Source: Begonia masoniana (lineage: Eukaryota > Streptophyta > Magnoliopsida > Cucurbitales > Begoniaceae). Taken from it: a stretch of DNA of 64,000 nt. The DNA lies in contig CM039508.1 of the NCBI GenBank assembly GCA_022432975.1, positions 23,142,542 to 23,206,541 of the forward strand, written 5' to 3'. The position numbers and the translations under genes were made by a program. Position 1 is the stretch's first letter. Each line of letters starts with the position of its first letter. The notes under the pieces are model-generated. The model saw only the letters and a program-made list of their open reading frames with translations, searched no databases and was not told the origin of the DNA. Shown here in pieces: positions 33,780 through 45,743 of this stretch.

Positions 33780-35044
33780 TGCTCTCCTGAAGGCAGCATC
33801 ACTCTATACTCAACTCCAGCTAACTCAGACTCTAATCCCAATCTAGTCATGCATGTAGTCGATATGAAGGAGTGCGTAGCTCCTGTGTCCATCAAAGTAA
33901 ATACAGCAGTACCCATAACTAGAATAGTACCTGCTATCACCGAGGGCTGAGTCTCGTCGTCAACATCGCCAGGCTCGATAAACGCAAAGATCCTGGGCAT
34001 AACTCTCCTCTGATCACTGCCTGACTGATCTCGACCCTGCTTCGGGCAGTTTTTAGCAAAATGGCCTGGTTCTCCACACCAATAACATACATTCATGCCC
34101 ATTCTGCACTGGCCAGTGTGTTCCTTCTGACATTTAGGGCAAACAGGTACCTGAGAAGCACCCTGTACTTGCTTCCCCTTTCCCCGGTCATTACCTCCCT
34201 CAAGAGGTCTCTTCGCACCCCTCTGCTGCTGCTGGGGCTGTGCTCTCGGCTGCCAACCACGGTTCAGTGACTGAGGTCGAATCTCACGGAAGAAGCCCTT
34301 AGATGGCTCCCTCGGTCTGGCAGAACTCTGATCAACTGCCTCAATATCAAGCGCCCTAGCCACAATATCGTCATAGGATACATTCCGTACCCCAGATATG
34401 GTAAGGCGCATCCGGAACTCCTGACTAAGTCCTTGTAAAAATCGGCGTACCTTGTCCTCGTTAACGCTGACCTGTCGTGGTGCGAATCAGGACAATGCCT
34501 CAAACCTCCTCATGTACTCGGCAATAGAACCAATCTGCCGCAACTGCATAAACTCAACCATCTTCGCTTCTCGTATTGTATGGCTGAAATACTTATCGTA
34601 AAACAATGTCCTGAATCTCTCCTAGCCCATAATAGTCACATCGGTGGTCGTCTTCACAGTGTCCCACTAGAATCGGGCATCTAAAGCTAGGTGATAAGTC
34701 ACCAAAGCCACCCTCTCTCCATCCTCTATGCTAGCATACGCCAGCATGTCCTCCATAGTGCGAATCCACTCCTCGACTAAAGAGGGATCAGTGGACTGTC
34801 CGCTAAATACAGGGGGCTGGAGCTTCTGAAATCTCTCCATCCCACGGTTACCCGGAATGGCTGCTTCCCGAGCTCTGGTGCCCTCTCGGTCTATCAAAGT
34901 ACCCAGCTGTTGAGACTGTCTCTCCATCTGCTGAGCCTGTCGCTCCATATGCTGGGACTGCTGGGCAATAAAATCCTTGAGAGTGTCGATCGTATCATCT
35001 CGGTCGTTTCGTGGACGCACCATATTTATAAAATTTCTATACAA
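33780..35044 (-). pseudogene. Element G gag and protease start, interrupted
   Basis: Read from 35044 down: a glutamine-rich N-terminus (QQSQHMERQAQQMERQSQQL) leads to LQPPVFSGQSTDPSLVEEWI and DMLAYASIEDGERV, the capsid domain (35044-34667). A stop and frame changes follow (34666-34504 is still homologous). The lower frame (34411-33770) has one zinc knuckle, CYWCGEPGHFAKNC, with CPKCQKEHTGQC before it. It then reaches the protease active site [11 protein letters not shown], with DTGA as catalytic motif. H cuts the protease about 40 residues after that motif (SGEHML). The gag is broken in at least two places. Confidence 0.85.
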
Positions 35045-35174
35045 AGGTTAAAACGAAATACTCTAAGAAACTAGTAATCAAATAGAGCTATAAACGTACT
35101 TACAGTTGATGAAGAATGTCTGCGTAGTGGCTGTGCAGTCGAGCAGTCTACAGAACCGATTTTAAAACCCGGGG

Positions 35175-35186
35175 GCTCTGATACCA
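35175..35186 (-). other. Primer binding site of element G
   Basis: TGGTATCAGAGC on the minus strand, four bases from the LTR end. Confidence 0.92.
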
Positions 35187-35190
35187 TAAT

Positions 35191-37582
35191 TGTAGCGACC
35201 CTAATACTGTACCCAATTTCCCGTACTATTTTTTTCTTTTTCTTTTATCTCTACACTTTAAATAAACTCTAAACAGAACCTAAACCGAAATCGAAATCAG
35301 AATCGAAATCGGAATAGAAATCTAACTTTTAAACCATCTAAAACAAACATAAAACTATTTAATAAAATAATTAAAATCTATAAAACAATTACATAAATCA
35401 GATCAAATAAAGGGGAGGGCAAAACTGTCCGGCCCGCGTGACCAAAAGGGGCAGCGATCATTCGCCACTCATCAGCGATCTTTCGGCACCCCCTCTGGAT
35501 TTTGAAATCCAGAGAGCGGCTCCCTTCTTTCTCTTTTCCTTTCTTTCCCTGCGTAGAAACCTCACCACCCATAACTTCTTTCCACACTTCTATATAATTC
35601 ACTCCATAAACATATAACATAACATGACTCAGACTTGACCCGAAACAAACTACTCAAAACACAATTTAAAACATAACCCGATTTCGTGAAAACAATTTGC
35701 GTGGATACGTTTAAAATCTAAACAAATCCTCCTGTTTTGAAATCAAACTAAAGACTATAAAAGTCAATTTCTAAAACATTTCAAAACATCAATATATAAA
35801 CCTATTCAGATCCAAACAACCTAAAATGTATCTAGCTATACAATAAATCTATCTAATCCACCATTAACCCAAAACATCCCAAAAGAACCCCAAAATCTAT
35901 ACATACATCCCCACGAGTCGGCTGAGCATCGACTGCGCCAACACACTGCCGCAAGCATCCTTCGTCAACTGGACTCAAGCCTCTGGAGGAGGGACATCGT
36001 CCTCACCTGCCTCGATGTCTAGGTCACCTACACCATACAATACACTATGAGATAAAATCCCAGTAAGCTCTACGTAAATGCAATGCATGCTGTGCTTATG
36101 AGTTCATTAATCAATTATGTTTCGTTTACTATGCAATGCTCAATAGGTGTCACCGAGATCCTATCCCTCTAACCAGAGAGAGCTCATCCAGCGGGCGGAC
36201 TACTCTTTCCAGCTAGAAGCGGGGGGTTCACGCTTACAACACGTACAGCCGTGCCTGAGCCCCACCTCGCGTAACCAATAACAATACGCCTTTCGGCCAA
36301 TACGCCTTTCGTCCAATGTTATGCTTTACATTTTCTTTAAACTCTGTGCGGAAGTTCATTTTCATGCTTTTCTTTAAAACAAGTGATGCGTGAACAGTTC
36401 AATATCTTAAAGTAAACAAGCAATAATGTATACCATCAAAGACTGTAAAACATAATCTATAAAACAAATAAACCTAGCTACCCAACCAAAGCAATATAAA
36501 ATAAGTGCATCTCCAAAATTCCTCGACACGACGTTCGATGTACGGTGTAGGCCAATCGGCCAGAGAAGAATCACGAGAACTTACCTCGCGTCCAAAGCAG
36601 CTCAAGCTCCGTCCACGAGCGTTGTTTGTCTGAGACAAAACATAATATCGACGTTAAAACGAGTTTAAGCTATCGATCGTCCAGATTTATAAAACCTTAA
36701 CTAAGGAACTTCCTAAAGTTCTAATCCACTTTATTGAGCTATTTATTCGAGCAATTTACGCTTGACACCTCAATTCCCAATTTACGAGTTTTCCCTAAAA
36801 TCTCAAAAATCCCTAATTTTTAACTTTTTCACAAATCGGTTTAAATTCGTCAAATAACGTTCAATATATCCTTTATATCCTTAAACACGATAAACCTATT
36901 AATTACGAACCCTAAATCGACATTTTTACCGAGTCCCTAAACGAAAACCCTAACGATAAACTCTACGAAACTCGGAATTTAACGCTCTAAAACTATAGAA
37001 TCATACCTAGAGCGTCGATTGGAGGAGAAAACGTGAAGAACGGAAGACGAACGGGAGAAAGATCGGAGGTCGGATCGTTGGATTCGTTGCGGGCAGAGAA
37101 GAGATCGCGAGGGAGAAAAGGAGAAGAAAAGGCTCTGGCATGAAAATGGAGAAGGAAGAAAGGGTTTGATGCTTTTAATAAATTTTGGTTTGCAAATTAC
37201 CATTTTGCCCTTCTTTGATTTTTATAACCACTTCGTCCTTCGTTTCGTTAATCGGCTAACTATTCGGGTTATCGAAAACTCCATATTTTGCCAATAACTC
37301 CTATTCATTGCCAGAGCTTTATTAAAACTGTTCGTTGGCAATTTGGACCTCGTTTACTATTTTTACTAAAACGCCCTTTATATTACGAGAAATATAATTA
37401 CTCGGAATATAACGTTTAATCTCCGAAAATTCCCATAATTTCCTTAAAATTCCTATTAATCGTTAGGATCGTAATGACGCTTTCTTTTCGTAAAACGGAC
37501 CTGATTTGACATAATTACAAAAATGCCATCAAACAATATTATAATAATATAATATTATTATTTCGTACAGCCGGGTATTACA
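35191..37582 (-). repeat. 5' LTR of element G
   Basis: 2392 bp, nearly identical to the 3' LTR but missing about 135 bp of the GCAGCGA array. This LTR would drive transcription of G. It contains an AG|GTATGATTC-like donor near 37005-37015, absent from the 3' LTR copy because of a G-to-A change, and the 45-nt AG|...|GTAAGT segment at 36629-36585. Confidence 0.92.
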
Positions 37583-37587
37583 TAACT

Positions 37588-37861
37588 GTTGTTGTAGGAG
37601 AATTCAACCAGAGGTTAGATATCGACTCCATGATTCCTGAAACTCCAGCACGCACGCTCTCAACACATCCTCCAGTATTTGAATGATTCTTTCTAATTGA
37701 CCATCTGTTTGTGGGTGGAATGCAGTGCTGAAAGATAATTTTGTACCTAGTGTGCCTTGCAGACTTTTCCAAAATCGAGAAGTGAATCTGGGATCACGAT
37801 CGGAGACAATAGATACCGGGATTCCATGCAACCTGATAATCTCCTGAACTTACAGGTTAGC
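37588..37861 (-). pseudogene. Element C integrase core fragment
   Basis: Encodes [20 protein letters not shown] and [16 protein letters not shown], the second catalytic Asp region and the region before the catalytic Glu of gypsy integrase. It lies between elements G (ending 37582) and I (starting 37867), and joins to 25082 on one side and 43202 on the other. A frame break near 37610 separates it from the downstream piece. Confidence 0.88.
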
Positions 37862-38788
37862 AAGCTTGTAATATTCGGCTTGTACGGAATTTGGGAATAT
37901 ATTATTATTATATTAATGATGGCATTTTGGTAAATATGTCAAATCAGGTCCGTTTTACGAAAAGAAAGCGTCATCATGATCCTAACGATTAATTGGAATT
38001 TTAGGGAAATTATGGGAATTTTCGGAGATTAAACGCCATATTCTGAATAATTAAACTTCTCGTAATAAGTAATGACGTTTCGTAAAAATCGTGAATAAAA
38101 TCCAAATTGTGAACGGACAGTTTTAATAAGGCTCTGGTGACGAGTAAGGGTTAATGGCAAAAATATGGAATTTCGAGAACCGAATAGTTGGCCGATTAAC
38201 GAACCGAAGGACGAAACAAGAGCTAAGGGCAAAATGGTCTTTTTACAAATCAATTTTATTAAATAAGGCAAAAGCCTGTTCTCCCCCTCACTTTCTCTTT
38301 TCTCTCTTTTCTCTCTGGATCGCCGAAGCAGAGAAGAAAAGCTTCTCTGGCCGCCGGCGTTCTCACGCCATTCCGACTCCGTCCGACCTCCGTTTCTCCC
38401 TCCTCCCTCCACGGTTCTTTCTTCCCTCCTACCCTTGGTATGTAGCTTTAGTTTTCGAGCGTTTAATTCGAGTTTCTGTTCGATTTAGGGGTAGGGTTTC
38501 GATTAGGTTTTCGTTAAAAATGTGATTTAGGCTTCGTAATTAATAGGTTAGCCTTGATTAAGTACGTATTGAACGTATTGGACGTTATCGGACGAAGATA
38601 AATCGATTCGTGAAAAAGTTTAAAAGTCCGAGAATTTTAGGGTTTTCGGAAAAAAGTTCGATTGCTCGATGAATTAGCTTAATAAATCGAATTAAAGCAT
38701 TAGGAAATATCTTTAGTTAAGGTTTTGCTAATTTGGACGTTTAATTGCTTAATTCGGTTTTAACGGCAAATATCGTGTTTTACCTCAG

Positions 38789-38833
38789 ACACGCGATTCC
38801 AGTGGACGAAGCTTGAGATCCAGCGCGCTCAAG
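38789..38833 (+). other. Putative spliced-leader micro-exon in LTR I
   Basis: A 45-nt segment preceded by TTTTACCTCAG and followed by GTAAGTTCTCGTGAC, a perfect acceptor/donor pair. Comparable segments lie in G (36629-36585), D (22028-21984), H (32982-32937), C (48496-48451) and E (19843-19899). Confidence 0.5.
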
Positions 38834-39253
38834 GTAAGTTCTCGTGACTTGCTTGACCGAAAGGTCTACACCATACCTCGTCGTCATATCAAGGATCCTT
38901 GAGGGTTCCTTGTTTTACGTTGTTTAGGTTTGGTTAATATGTATGTTGTTTGTTTACTTTCCGCTGATATGAACTGTTCATGCATCATGGTTTTCGAAAG
39001 TCATGAAAAGGAATTTCTGCACGTGTTTTTAAGAAAAGGAACGTATATCTGAAATGAAATCTGTAACGAAATCTGAATGAATAAACGTAATCTGTCTGTA
39101 TCTGTCACAGCGGGATGGGGCCAGGCACGGCTGTGCGTGTTGCAAGCGTGTACCCCCCCTCTCTAGGTGGAAAGGGTAGTCCGATCGCTGGATGGGCCCT
39201 CTCCGCTTAGTGGGTAGAGGTTTCGGTGACGATTCTGTCTGTCTGTGACGTAA

Positions 39254-42187
39254 TGAATCTGTATCTGTTTCTGTATCTGAAAGGAATGAAAATGAATCCG
39301 TAATCTGAATCTGTATCTGTTTCTGTATCTGAAAGGAATGAAAATGAATCTGTAATCTGAATCTGTATCTGTTTCTGTATCTGAAAGGAATGAAAATGAA
39401 TCCGTAATCTGAATCTGTATCTGTTTCTGTATCTGAAAGGAATGAAAATGAATCCGTAATCTGAATCTGTATCTGTTTCTGTATCTGAAAGGAATGAAAA
39501 TGAATCCGTAATCTGAATCTGTATCTGTTTCTGTATCTGAAAGGAATGAAAATGAATCCGTAATCTGAATCTGTATCTGTTTCTGTATCTGAAAGGAATG
39601 AAAATGAATCTGTAATCTGAATCTGTATCTGTTTCTGTATCTGAAAGGAATGAAAATGAATCCGTAATCTGAATCTGTATCTGTTTCTGTATCTGAAAGG
39701 AATGAAAATGAATCCGTAATCTGAATCTGTATCTGTTTCTGTATCTGAAAGGAATGAAAATGAATCCGTAATCTGAATCTGTATCTGTTTCTGTATCTGA
39801 AAGGAATGAAAATGAATCCGTAATCTGAATCTGTATCTGTTTCTGTATCTGAAAGGAATGAAAATGAATCCGTAATCTGAATCTGTATCTGTTTCTGTAT
39901 CTGAAAGGAATGAAAATGAATCCGTAATCTGAATCTGTATCTGTTTCTGTATCTGAAAGGAATGAAAATGAATCCGTAATCTGAATCTGTATCTGTTTCT
40001 GTATCTGAAAGGAATGAAAATGAATCCGTAATCTGAATCTGTATCTGTTTCTGTATCTGAAAGGAATGAAAATGAATCCGTAATCTGAATCTGTATCTGT
40101 TTCTGTATCTGAAAGGAATGAAAATGAATCCGTAATCTGAATCTGTATCTGTTTCTGTATCTGAAAGGAATGAAAATGAATCCGTAATCTGAATCTGTAT
40201 CTGTTTCTGTATCTGAAAGGAATGAAAATGAATCTGTAATCTGAATCTGTATCTGTTTCTGTATCTGAAAGGAATGAAAATGAATCTGTAATCTGAATCT
40301 GTATCTGTTTCTGTATCTGAAAGGAATGAAAATGAATCCGTAATCTGAATCTGTATCTGTTTCTGTATCTGAAAGGAATGAAAATGAATCCGTAATCTGA
40401 ATCTGTATCTGTTTCTGTATCTGAAAGGAATGAAAATGAATCCGTAATCTGAATCTGTATCTGTTTCTGTATCTGAAAGGAATGAAAATGAATCTGTAAT
40501 CTGAATCTGTATCTGTTTCTGTATCTGAAAGGAATGAAAATGAATCCGTAATCTGAATCTGTATCTGTTTCTGTATCTGAAAGGAATGAAAATGAATCCG
40601 TAATCTGAATCTGTATCTGTTTCTGTATCTGAAAGGAATGAAAATGAATCTGTAATCTGAATCTGTATCTGTTTCTGTATCTGAAAGGAATGAAAATGAA
40701 TCTGTAATCTGAATCTGTATCTGTTTCTGTATCTGAAAGGAATGAAAATGAATCTGTAATCTGAATCTGTATCTGTTTCTGTATCTGAAAGGAATGAAAA
40801 TGAATCTGTAATCTGAATCTGTATCTGTTTCTGTATCTGAAGGAATGAAAATGAATCTGTATCTGTTTCTGTATCTGAAAGGAATGAAAATGAATCTGTA
40901 TCTGTTTCTGTATCTGAAGGAATGAAAATGAATCCGTAATCTGAATCTGTATCTGTTTCTGTATCTGAAGGAATGAAAATGAATCTGTATCTGTTTCTGT
41001 ATCTGAAAGGAATGAAAATGTATCTGAATATGAATCTGTATCTGTTTCTGTATTGAAAGGAATGAAAATGAATCCGTAATCTGAATCTGTATCTGTTTCT
41101 GTATCTGAAGGAATGAAAATGTATCTGAATATGAATCTGTATCTGTTTCTGTATTGAAAGGAATGAAAATGTATCTGAATATGAATCTGTATCTGTTTCT
41201 GTATCTGAAAGGAATGAAAATGAATCTGTAATCTGAATCTGTATCTGTTTCTGTATCTGAAAGGAATGAAAATGAATCTGTAATCTGAATCTGTATCTGT
41301 TTCTGTATTGAAAGGAATGAAAATGTATCTGAATATGAATCTGTATCTGTTTCTGTATCTGAAGGAATGAAAATGAATCTGTAATCTGAATCTGTATCTG
41401 TTTCTGTATCTGAAAGGAATGAAAATGAATCCGTAATCTGAATCTGTATCTGTTTCTGTATCTGAAAGGAATGAAAATGAATCTGTAATCTGAATCTGTA
41501 TCTGTTCTGTATCTGAAAGGAATGAAAATGAATCCGTAATCTGAATCTGTATCTGTTCTGTATCTGAAGGAATGAAAATGAATCCGTAATCTGAATCTGT
41601 ATCTGTTTCTGTATCTGAAAGGAATGAAAATGAATCCGTAATCTGAATCTGTATCTGTTTCTGTATCTGAAGGAATGAAAATGTATCTGAATATGAATCT
41701 GTAATCTGAATCTGTATCTGTTTCTGTATCTGAAAGGATGAAAATGAATCCGTAATCTGAATCTGTATCTGTATCTGTTTCTGTATCTGAAAGGAATGAA
41801 AATGAATCTGTAATCTGAATCTGTATCTGTTTCTGTATCTGAAAGGAATGAAAATGAATCTGTATCTGTTCTGTATCTGAAGGAATGAAAATGAATCCGT
41901 AATCTGAATCTGTACTGTTCTGTATCTGAAAGGAATGAAATGAATCTGTAATCTGAATCTGTATCTGTATTTGTTTCTGTATCTGAAAGGAATGAAAATG
42001 TATCTGAATATGAATCTGTATCTGTTTCTGTATCTGAAAGGAATGAAAATGAATCTGTAATCTGAATCTGTATCTGTATCTGTTTCTGTATCTGAAAGGA
42101 ATGAAAATGTATCTGAATATGAATCTGTATCTGTTTCTGTATCTGAAAGGAATGAAAACGTATCTGAATATGAATCTGTAATCTGCA
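39254..42187. repeat. 52-bp minisatellite array, about 55 units
   Basis: The unit contains AATCTGTATCTGTTTCTGTA then TCTGAAAGGAATGAAAATGA then ATCCGTAATCTG. The units between about 39250 and 40840 are almost identical, varying mostly at one base (CCG or CTG). From 40840 to 42187 they become shorter and more varied. No unit has a stop codon in any minus-strand frame, so three giant frames of about 1000 codons overlap here; they are a by-product of the repeat. Confidence 0.97.
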
Positions 42188-42723
42188 CGTTTTATGAATG
42201 GCATACGCACGCATGCATCTGCATTTACGTAGCTTACTGAGATTTCAATATCTCATATGTGTCTGTATGGTGTAAGTGACGTTCTAGGTTACGTCGACCC
42301 AGGTGAGGATGATATTCCTCCTCCTGATGTAGGAGCAGCTGATGGATGATACTCGTGGGAGTGCGCTGGGCAGTCGAGGCGCTTTTGACCCGTGGGGGAT
42401 CGTCTGTGTATGTATTCTGGGGGTTTTTGAGACATTTTGGATTGATGGTAAACTGTATAGAACATATTAGGATGTTTGGTCTGGTAGTTGATAGGTTATT
42501 TTGATGTTTGAAAACGTTTTGAAATGTATTTTGGTAAAGGCTCGGTATTGAAGGATACTCAGTTTTTAAATATAACCACGCGATTTGTTTTCTTAAGATT
42601 AATCCGGTTAAAAGTGTGTATAGAGTGTATTTTGTGATCTGTGTGTAAGAATGGAAAAATGTGGAATTCTGCTCTTTGGAATCACGTTCCAGAGAGGTGA
42701 AAGTGTTAGAGTACAAGGTTGAT

Positions 42724-42935
42724 TGCTCTCTGGAAATCTCAAAATTTCCAGAGAGAGATGTTGCTGCTGTGTGCAGCGATGTCGCTGCACACTGCGCAGC
42801 GACTGGTCGCTGCTGTGTGCAGCGACTCATTGCAGCGACCAGCGCCTGGTCGCTGCTGTGTGCAGCGACTGGGCGCTGCACACATTGCAGCGACCAGCGC
42901 CTGGTCGCTGCACAGGGCAGCGACCAAGCGCTGCT
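42724..42935. repeat. Hairpin and GCAGCGA palindrome array in LTR I
   Basis: A perfect 12-bp stem (CTCTCTGGAAAT, loop CTCAAA, ATTTCCAGAGAG) at 42726-42755 is followed by six or more GCAGCGA...TCGCTGC-type palindromes to 42935. The order matches G when the orientation is reversed. Confidence 0.92.
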
Positions 42936-43201
42936 GCCTTATCGAGGGCAGAATTCCGATTCTGCCCTCCCTTCTTCTCATTTCTTTAAAAGTTTTAATA
43001 AATGTTTTTAAGTTTTAATTATTTATTAAAGGTATGTTTTAAATGCTTTTAAAGTTCAGTTCTAATTCCGATTTCAGTTTCGATTTCAACCTCAGTTTAG
43101 ATTACACAGTAAGTTTTATTTAAAGAATAGAAAAGTAAAAATTATAAAATGAAAAATTTATACGGGTAAAATGGGTACGGTATTAGGGGTGTTACAAAGC
43201 T

Positions 43202-43643
43202 GGTCCATCGTGTAAGTCATCTTTATAGGTAGAAAGTGAGCTGATTTCGTCATTCTGTCAATTATAACCCAAATGCTATCATGGCCTTTAGTTGTTCTTG
43301 ACAATCCCACAACAAAGTCCATGACAATGTTTTCCCACTTCCATTCAGGGATCGATAAGGGTTGAAGGGTACCTGCTGGCCGTTGATGCTCTGCTTTTAC
43401 TTGCTGGCATATCAAACACGACTCTACATACTTGGCAACATCCCTTTTTAGATTTGGCCACCAATAATGTAACTTTAAGTCCCGATACATCTTGGTGTTT
43501 CCAGGATGTACAGAAAAGGGTGACGAGTGCGCCTCAGCCAAAATTAACTTACGTAACTCCTCATCACATGGAATGTACCATCGATCTCTAAACTTCAAAA
43601 TTCCATCCTCAGAAAGATTGAACTCAGAGGAAGCGTCCTTCAA
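43202..43643 (-). pseudogene. Element C integrase N-terminal part
   Basis: The frame from 43643 down carries the integrase zinc-binding segment ([20 protein letters not shown] ... CLICQQ) and the first catalytic region (MDFVVGLSRTTKGHD). It ends at MDQL, where solo LTR I inserted. The next integrase residues resume at 37861. Positions 43644-43763 link to RNase H through at least one stop. Confidence 0.88.
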
Positions 43644-43763
43644 CTTACTATGTTATTCTTTTCTTTTGAATCCTTCTGTTGTTCCTCTTTAATCTTCTCC
43701 AAAATAGTTGGCCGAATAGACAAATTCGAAAGCAAGGCCGATAGTTCTGGAACTACTTCTAAC

Positions 43764-45743
43764 TCAAATTTCTGAACTTCCTCTCAAGGGTAATGACATG
43801 GCTGACACTGCAGGCTGCATCGTCTTTGACATCCTGCTTAATGCGTCGGCAACTGCATTGGCCTTACCAGGGTGGTACTTAATTTCAAAGTCATAGTCCT
43901 TTACGAATTCAAGCCAACGTCTCTGCCTCATGTTTAGCTCCTTTTGAGTAAAAAGGTACTTCAGGTTTTTATGGTCCGAAAACACTTCACACTGCTGACC
44001 ATACATATAGTGCCTCCAAATTTTCAATGCAAAAACAACCGCGGCTAACTCCAAATCGTGGGTGGGGTAACTCTGCTCATAACTTTTTAGCTGTCTGGAA
44101 GCATACGCTACAACCTTGCCTTCTTGCATTACGACACACCCCAAACCAACTTTAGATGCGTCACCATAAACGCTGAATTTTCTTCCTTCAGTTGGGAGTG
44201 TCAAAAGAGGGGCTGTTGTTAACTTTAGTTTCAATGTCTGAAAACTATCTTCACAGGTTCCAGTCCAAGAGTACTTGGTGTCCTTCTTTGTTAAACTTGT
44301 TAAGGGTTTGGCTATCATAGAAAATCCCTTAATAAACTTCCTATAATAACCTGCCAAACCAAGGAAACTACGGACCTCGCTGGCATTCTTTGGTTGAGGC
44401 CAGTCCTTAACTGCTTGAATTTTGGTCGGATCTATTGATATGCCCTCAGTTGAAATGACATGACCCAAAAAGTTGACCTTGTCTAACCAGAACTCACATT
44501 TGGATAACTTGGCATAGAGTTGCTGCTGTTTTAAAGTTGTCAAAACTACCCTTAAGTGTTCTGCGTAATCAGCTTTAGTCTGTGAGTATATAAGAATGTC
44601 ATTTATAAATACGATTACAAACTTGTCCAAATGATCACGGAACACCCGATTCATCAAATCCATAAAAGCTACAGGTGCGTTCGTTAGTCCAAACGACATT
44701 ACAATAAATTCGTAATGTCCATATCGGGTTCTGAATGCTGTCTTTGGTATATCTCCCTCCTTAACCTTCAATTGGTAGTAGCCCGAACGTAAGTCGATTT
44801 TTGAAAACACTTTGGCCTCTTGTAACTGGTCAAATAAATCATTAATTCGGGATAAAGGGTATTTATTCTTGATTGTCAGTTTGTTCAACTCTCTGTAATC
44901 AATACACATCCGAAAGGATCCGTCCTTCTTCTTAACAAATAAAACAGGTGCACCCCAGGGAGAACAGCTAGGGTGTATAAATCCCTTGTCTACCAGCTCT
45001 TGCAATTGAGTCTTTAGTTCCTTCAATTCAACCGGTGCCATACGGTAGGGATTCTTAAACACAGGTAATGCCTCAGGGTACGTATCAATCACAATTTCAA
45101 TTTCTCTATCAGGTGGTAACCCGGGCAAGTCATCCAAAAATACCTCAGGGAATTCTCGGACCAAGGGAATATCTTGAAGTTCTACCTTATCCTTCACCCG
45201 TATATCAATTATGCTAGCTAGATAACTCACACAGCCACTTCTCAGTAAACGCTGGGTTTTTAACGAGGATATAATTGGCATCTTACATGATTTTGGAATG
45301 GCTTGAAAAGAATACCAGTCCCCATTCGGGGGTCGGAATTCAACTAGACCAGTCCTACAGTTGATTGTGGCATAATGTCTGAATAGCCAATCCATACCCA
45401 AAATGACTTCATATCCTTTCATATCAATTATAATCAACTCAACATATAACTGTTTGTCCCCTACTAATATAATTTCACCATTTACTACTTGTTCAGAATG
45501 TAAGGATTCTCCCGACGGTAACATGACACTATATGACTTATCAGCTAGAAGAGACCATAAATTATACCTGCATACAATTGTAGTTGCTACGAAAGAATGA
45601 GTAGCCCCGGTATCTATAAGTGTGTATGCGGGTTTACCACAAATCTTAATCATACCTGTTATAACCGTATGCTGCACTGCATTATCATCTTCAATTATGG
45701 CAAAAACTCTAGGTGCCACTCTCGTACGATTCGTATCCGGCAA
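43764..45743 (-). pseudogene. Element C protease-RT-RNase H, with altered RT active site
   Basis: A 659-residue open frame. The protease motif DTGA is at residues 44-47, with the ILGMDW signature near 114. RT follows, with [19 protein letters not shown] near 269-287 and [18 protein letters not shown]. The catalytic motif reads FIND at 379-382 instead of the family's FIDD; the Asn codon is at 44603-44601 and replaces the first Asp of the conserved pair. RNase H has [11 protein letters not shown] where relatives have CDAS, then [13 protein letters not shown] and [14 protein letters not shown]. Otherwise it is remarkably intact. It is joined upstream to the gag zinc knuckle without a stop. Confidence 0.93.

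Larger units (their letters stand above)
37867..43196 (+). mobile_element. Solo LTR I, expanded by a 3-kb minisatellite
   Basis: Starts TGTAATATTCGGC, ends AGGGGTGTTACA and is flanked by AAGCT on both sides (37862-37866, 43197-43201). Its backbone is the reverse complement of the D/G type LTR, so it is a plus-orientation member. About 2.4 kb remain if the array at 39254-42187 is set aside, which is normal for this family. A TATA-like TTAAATAAGG lies near 38258. There is no internal region, hence a solo LTR. Confidence 0.92.

Noticed and set aside
39029..42214. Three overlapping minus-strand frames of about 1000 codons each
   Set aside because: They come from a 52-bp repeat without stops; the protein is low-complexity and repeats in every frame, with no splice or start context.
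42234..43018. Frames rich in Ala, Arg and Cys around 42.2-43.0 kb
   Set aside because: Translation of the GCAGCGA palindrome array of LTR I; the same peptide words appear wherever the array occurs.
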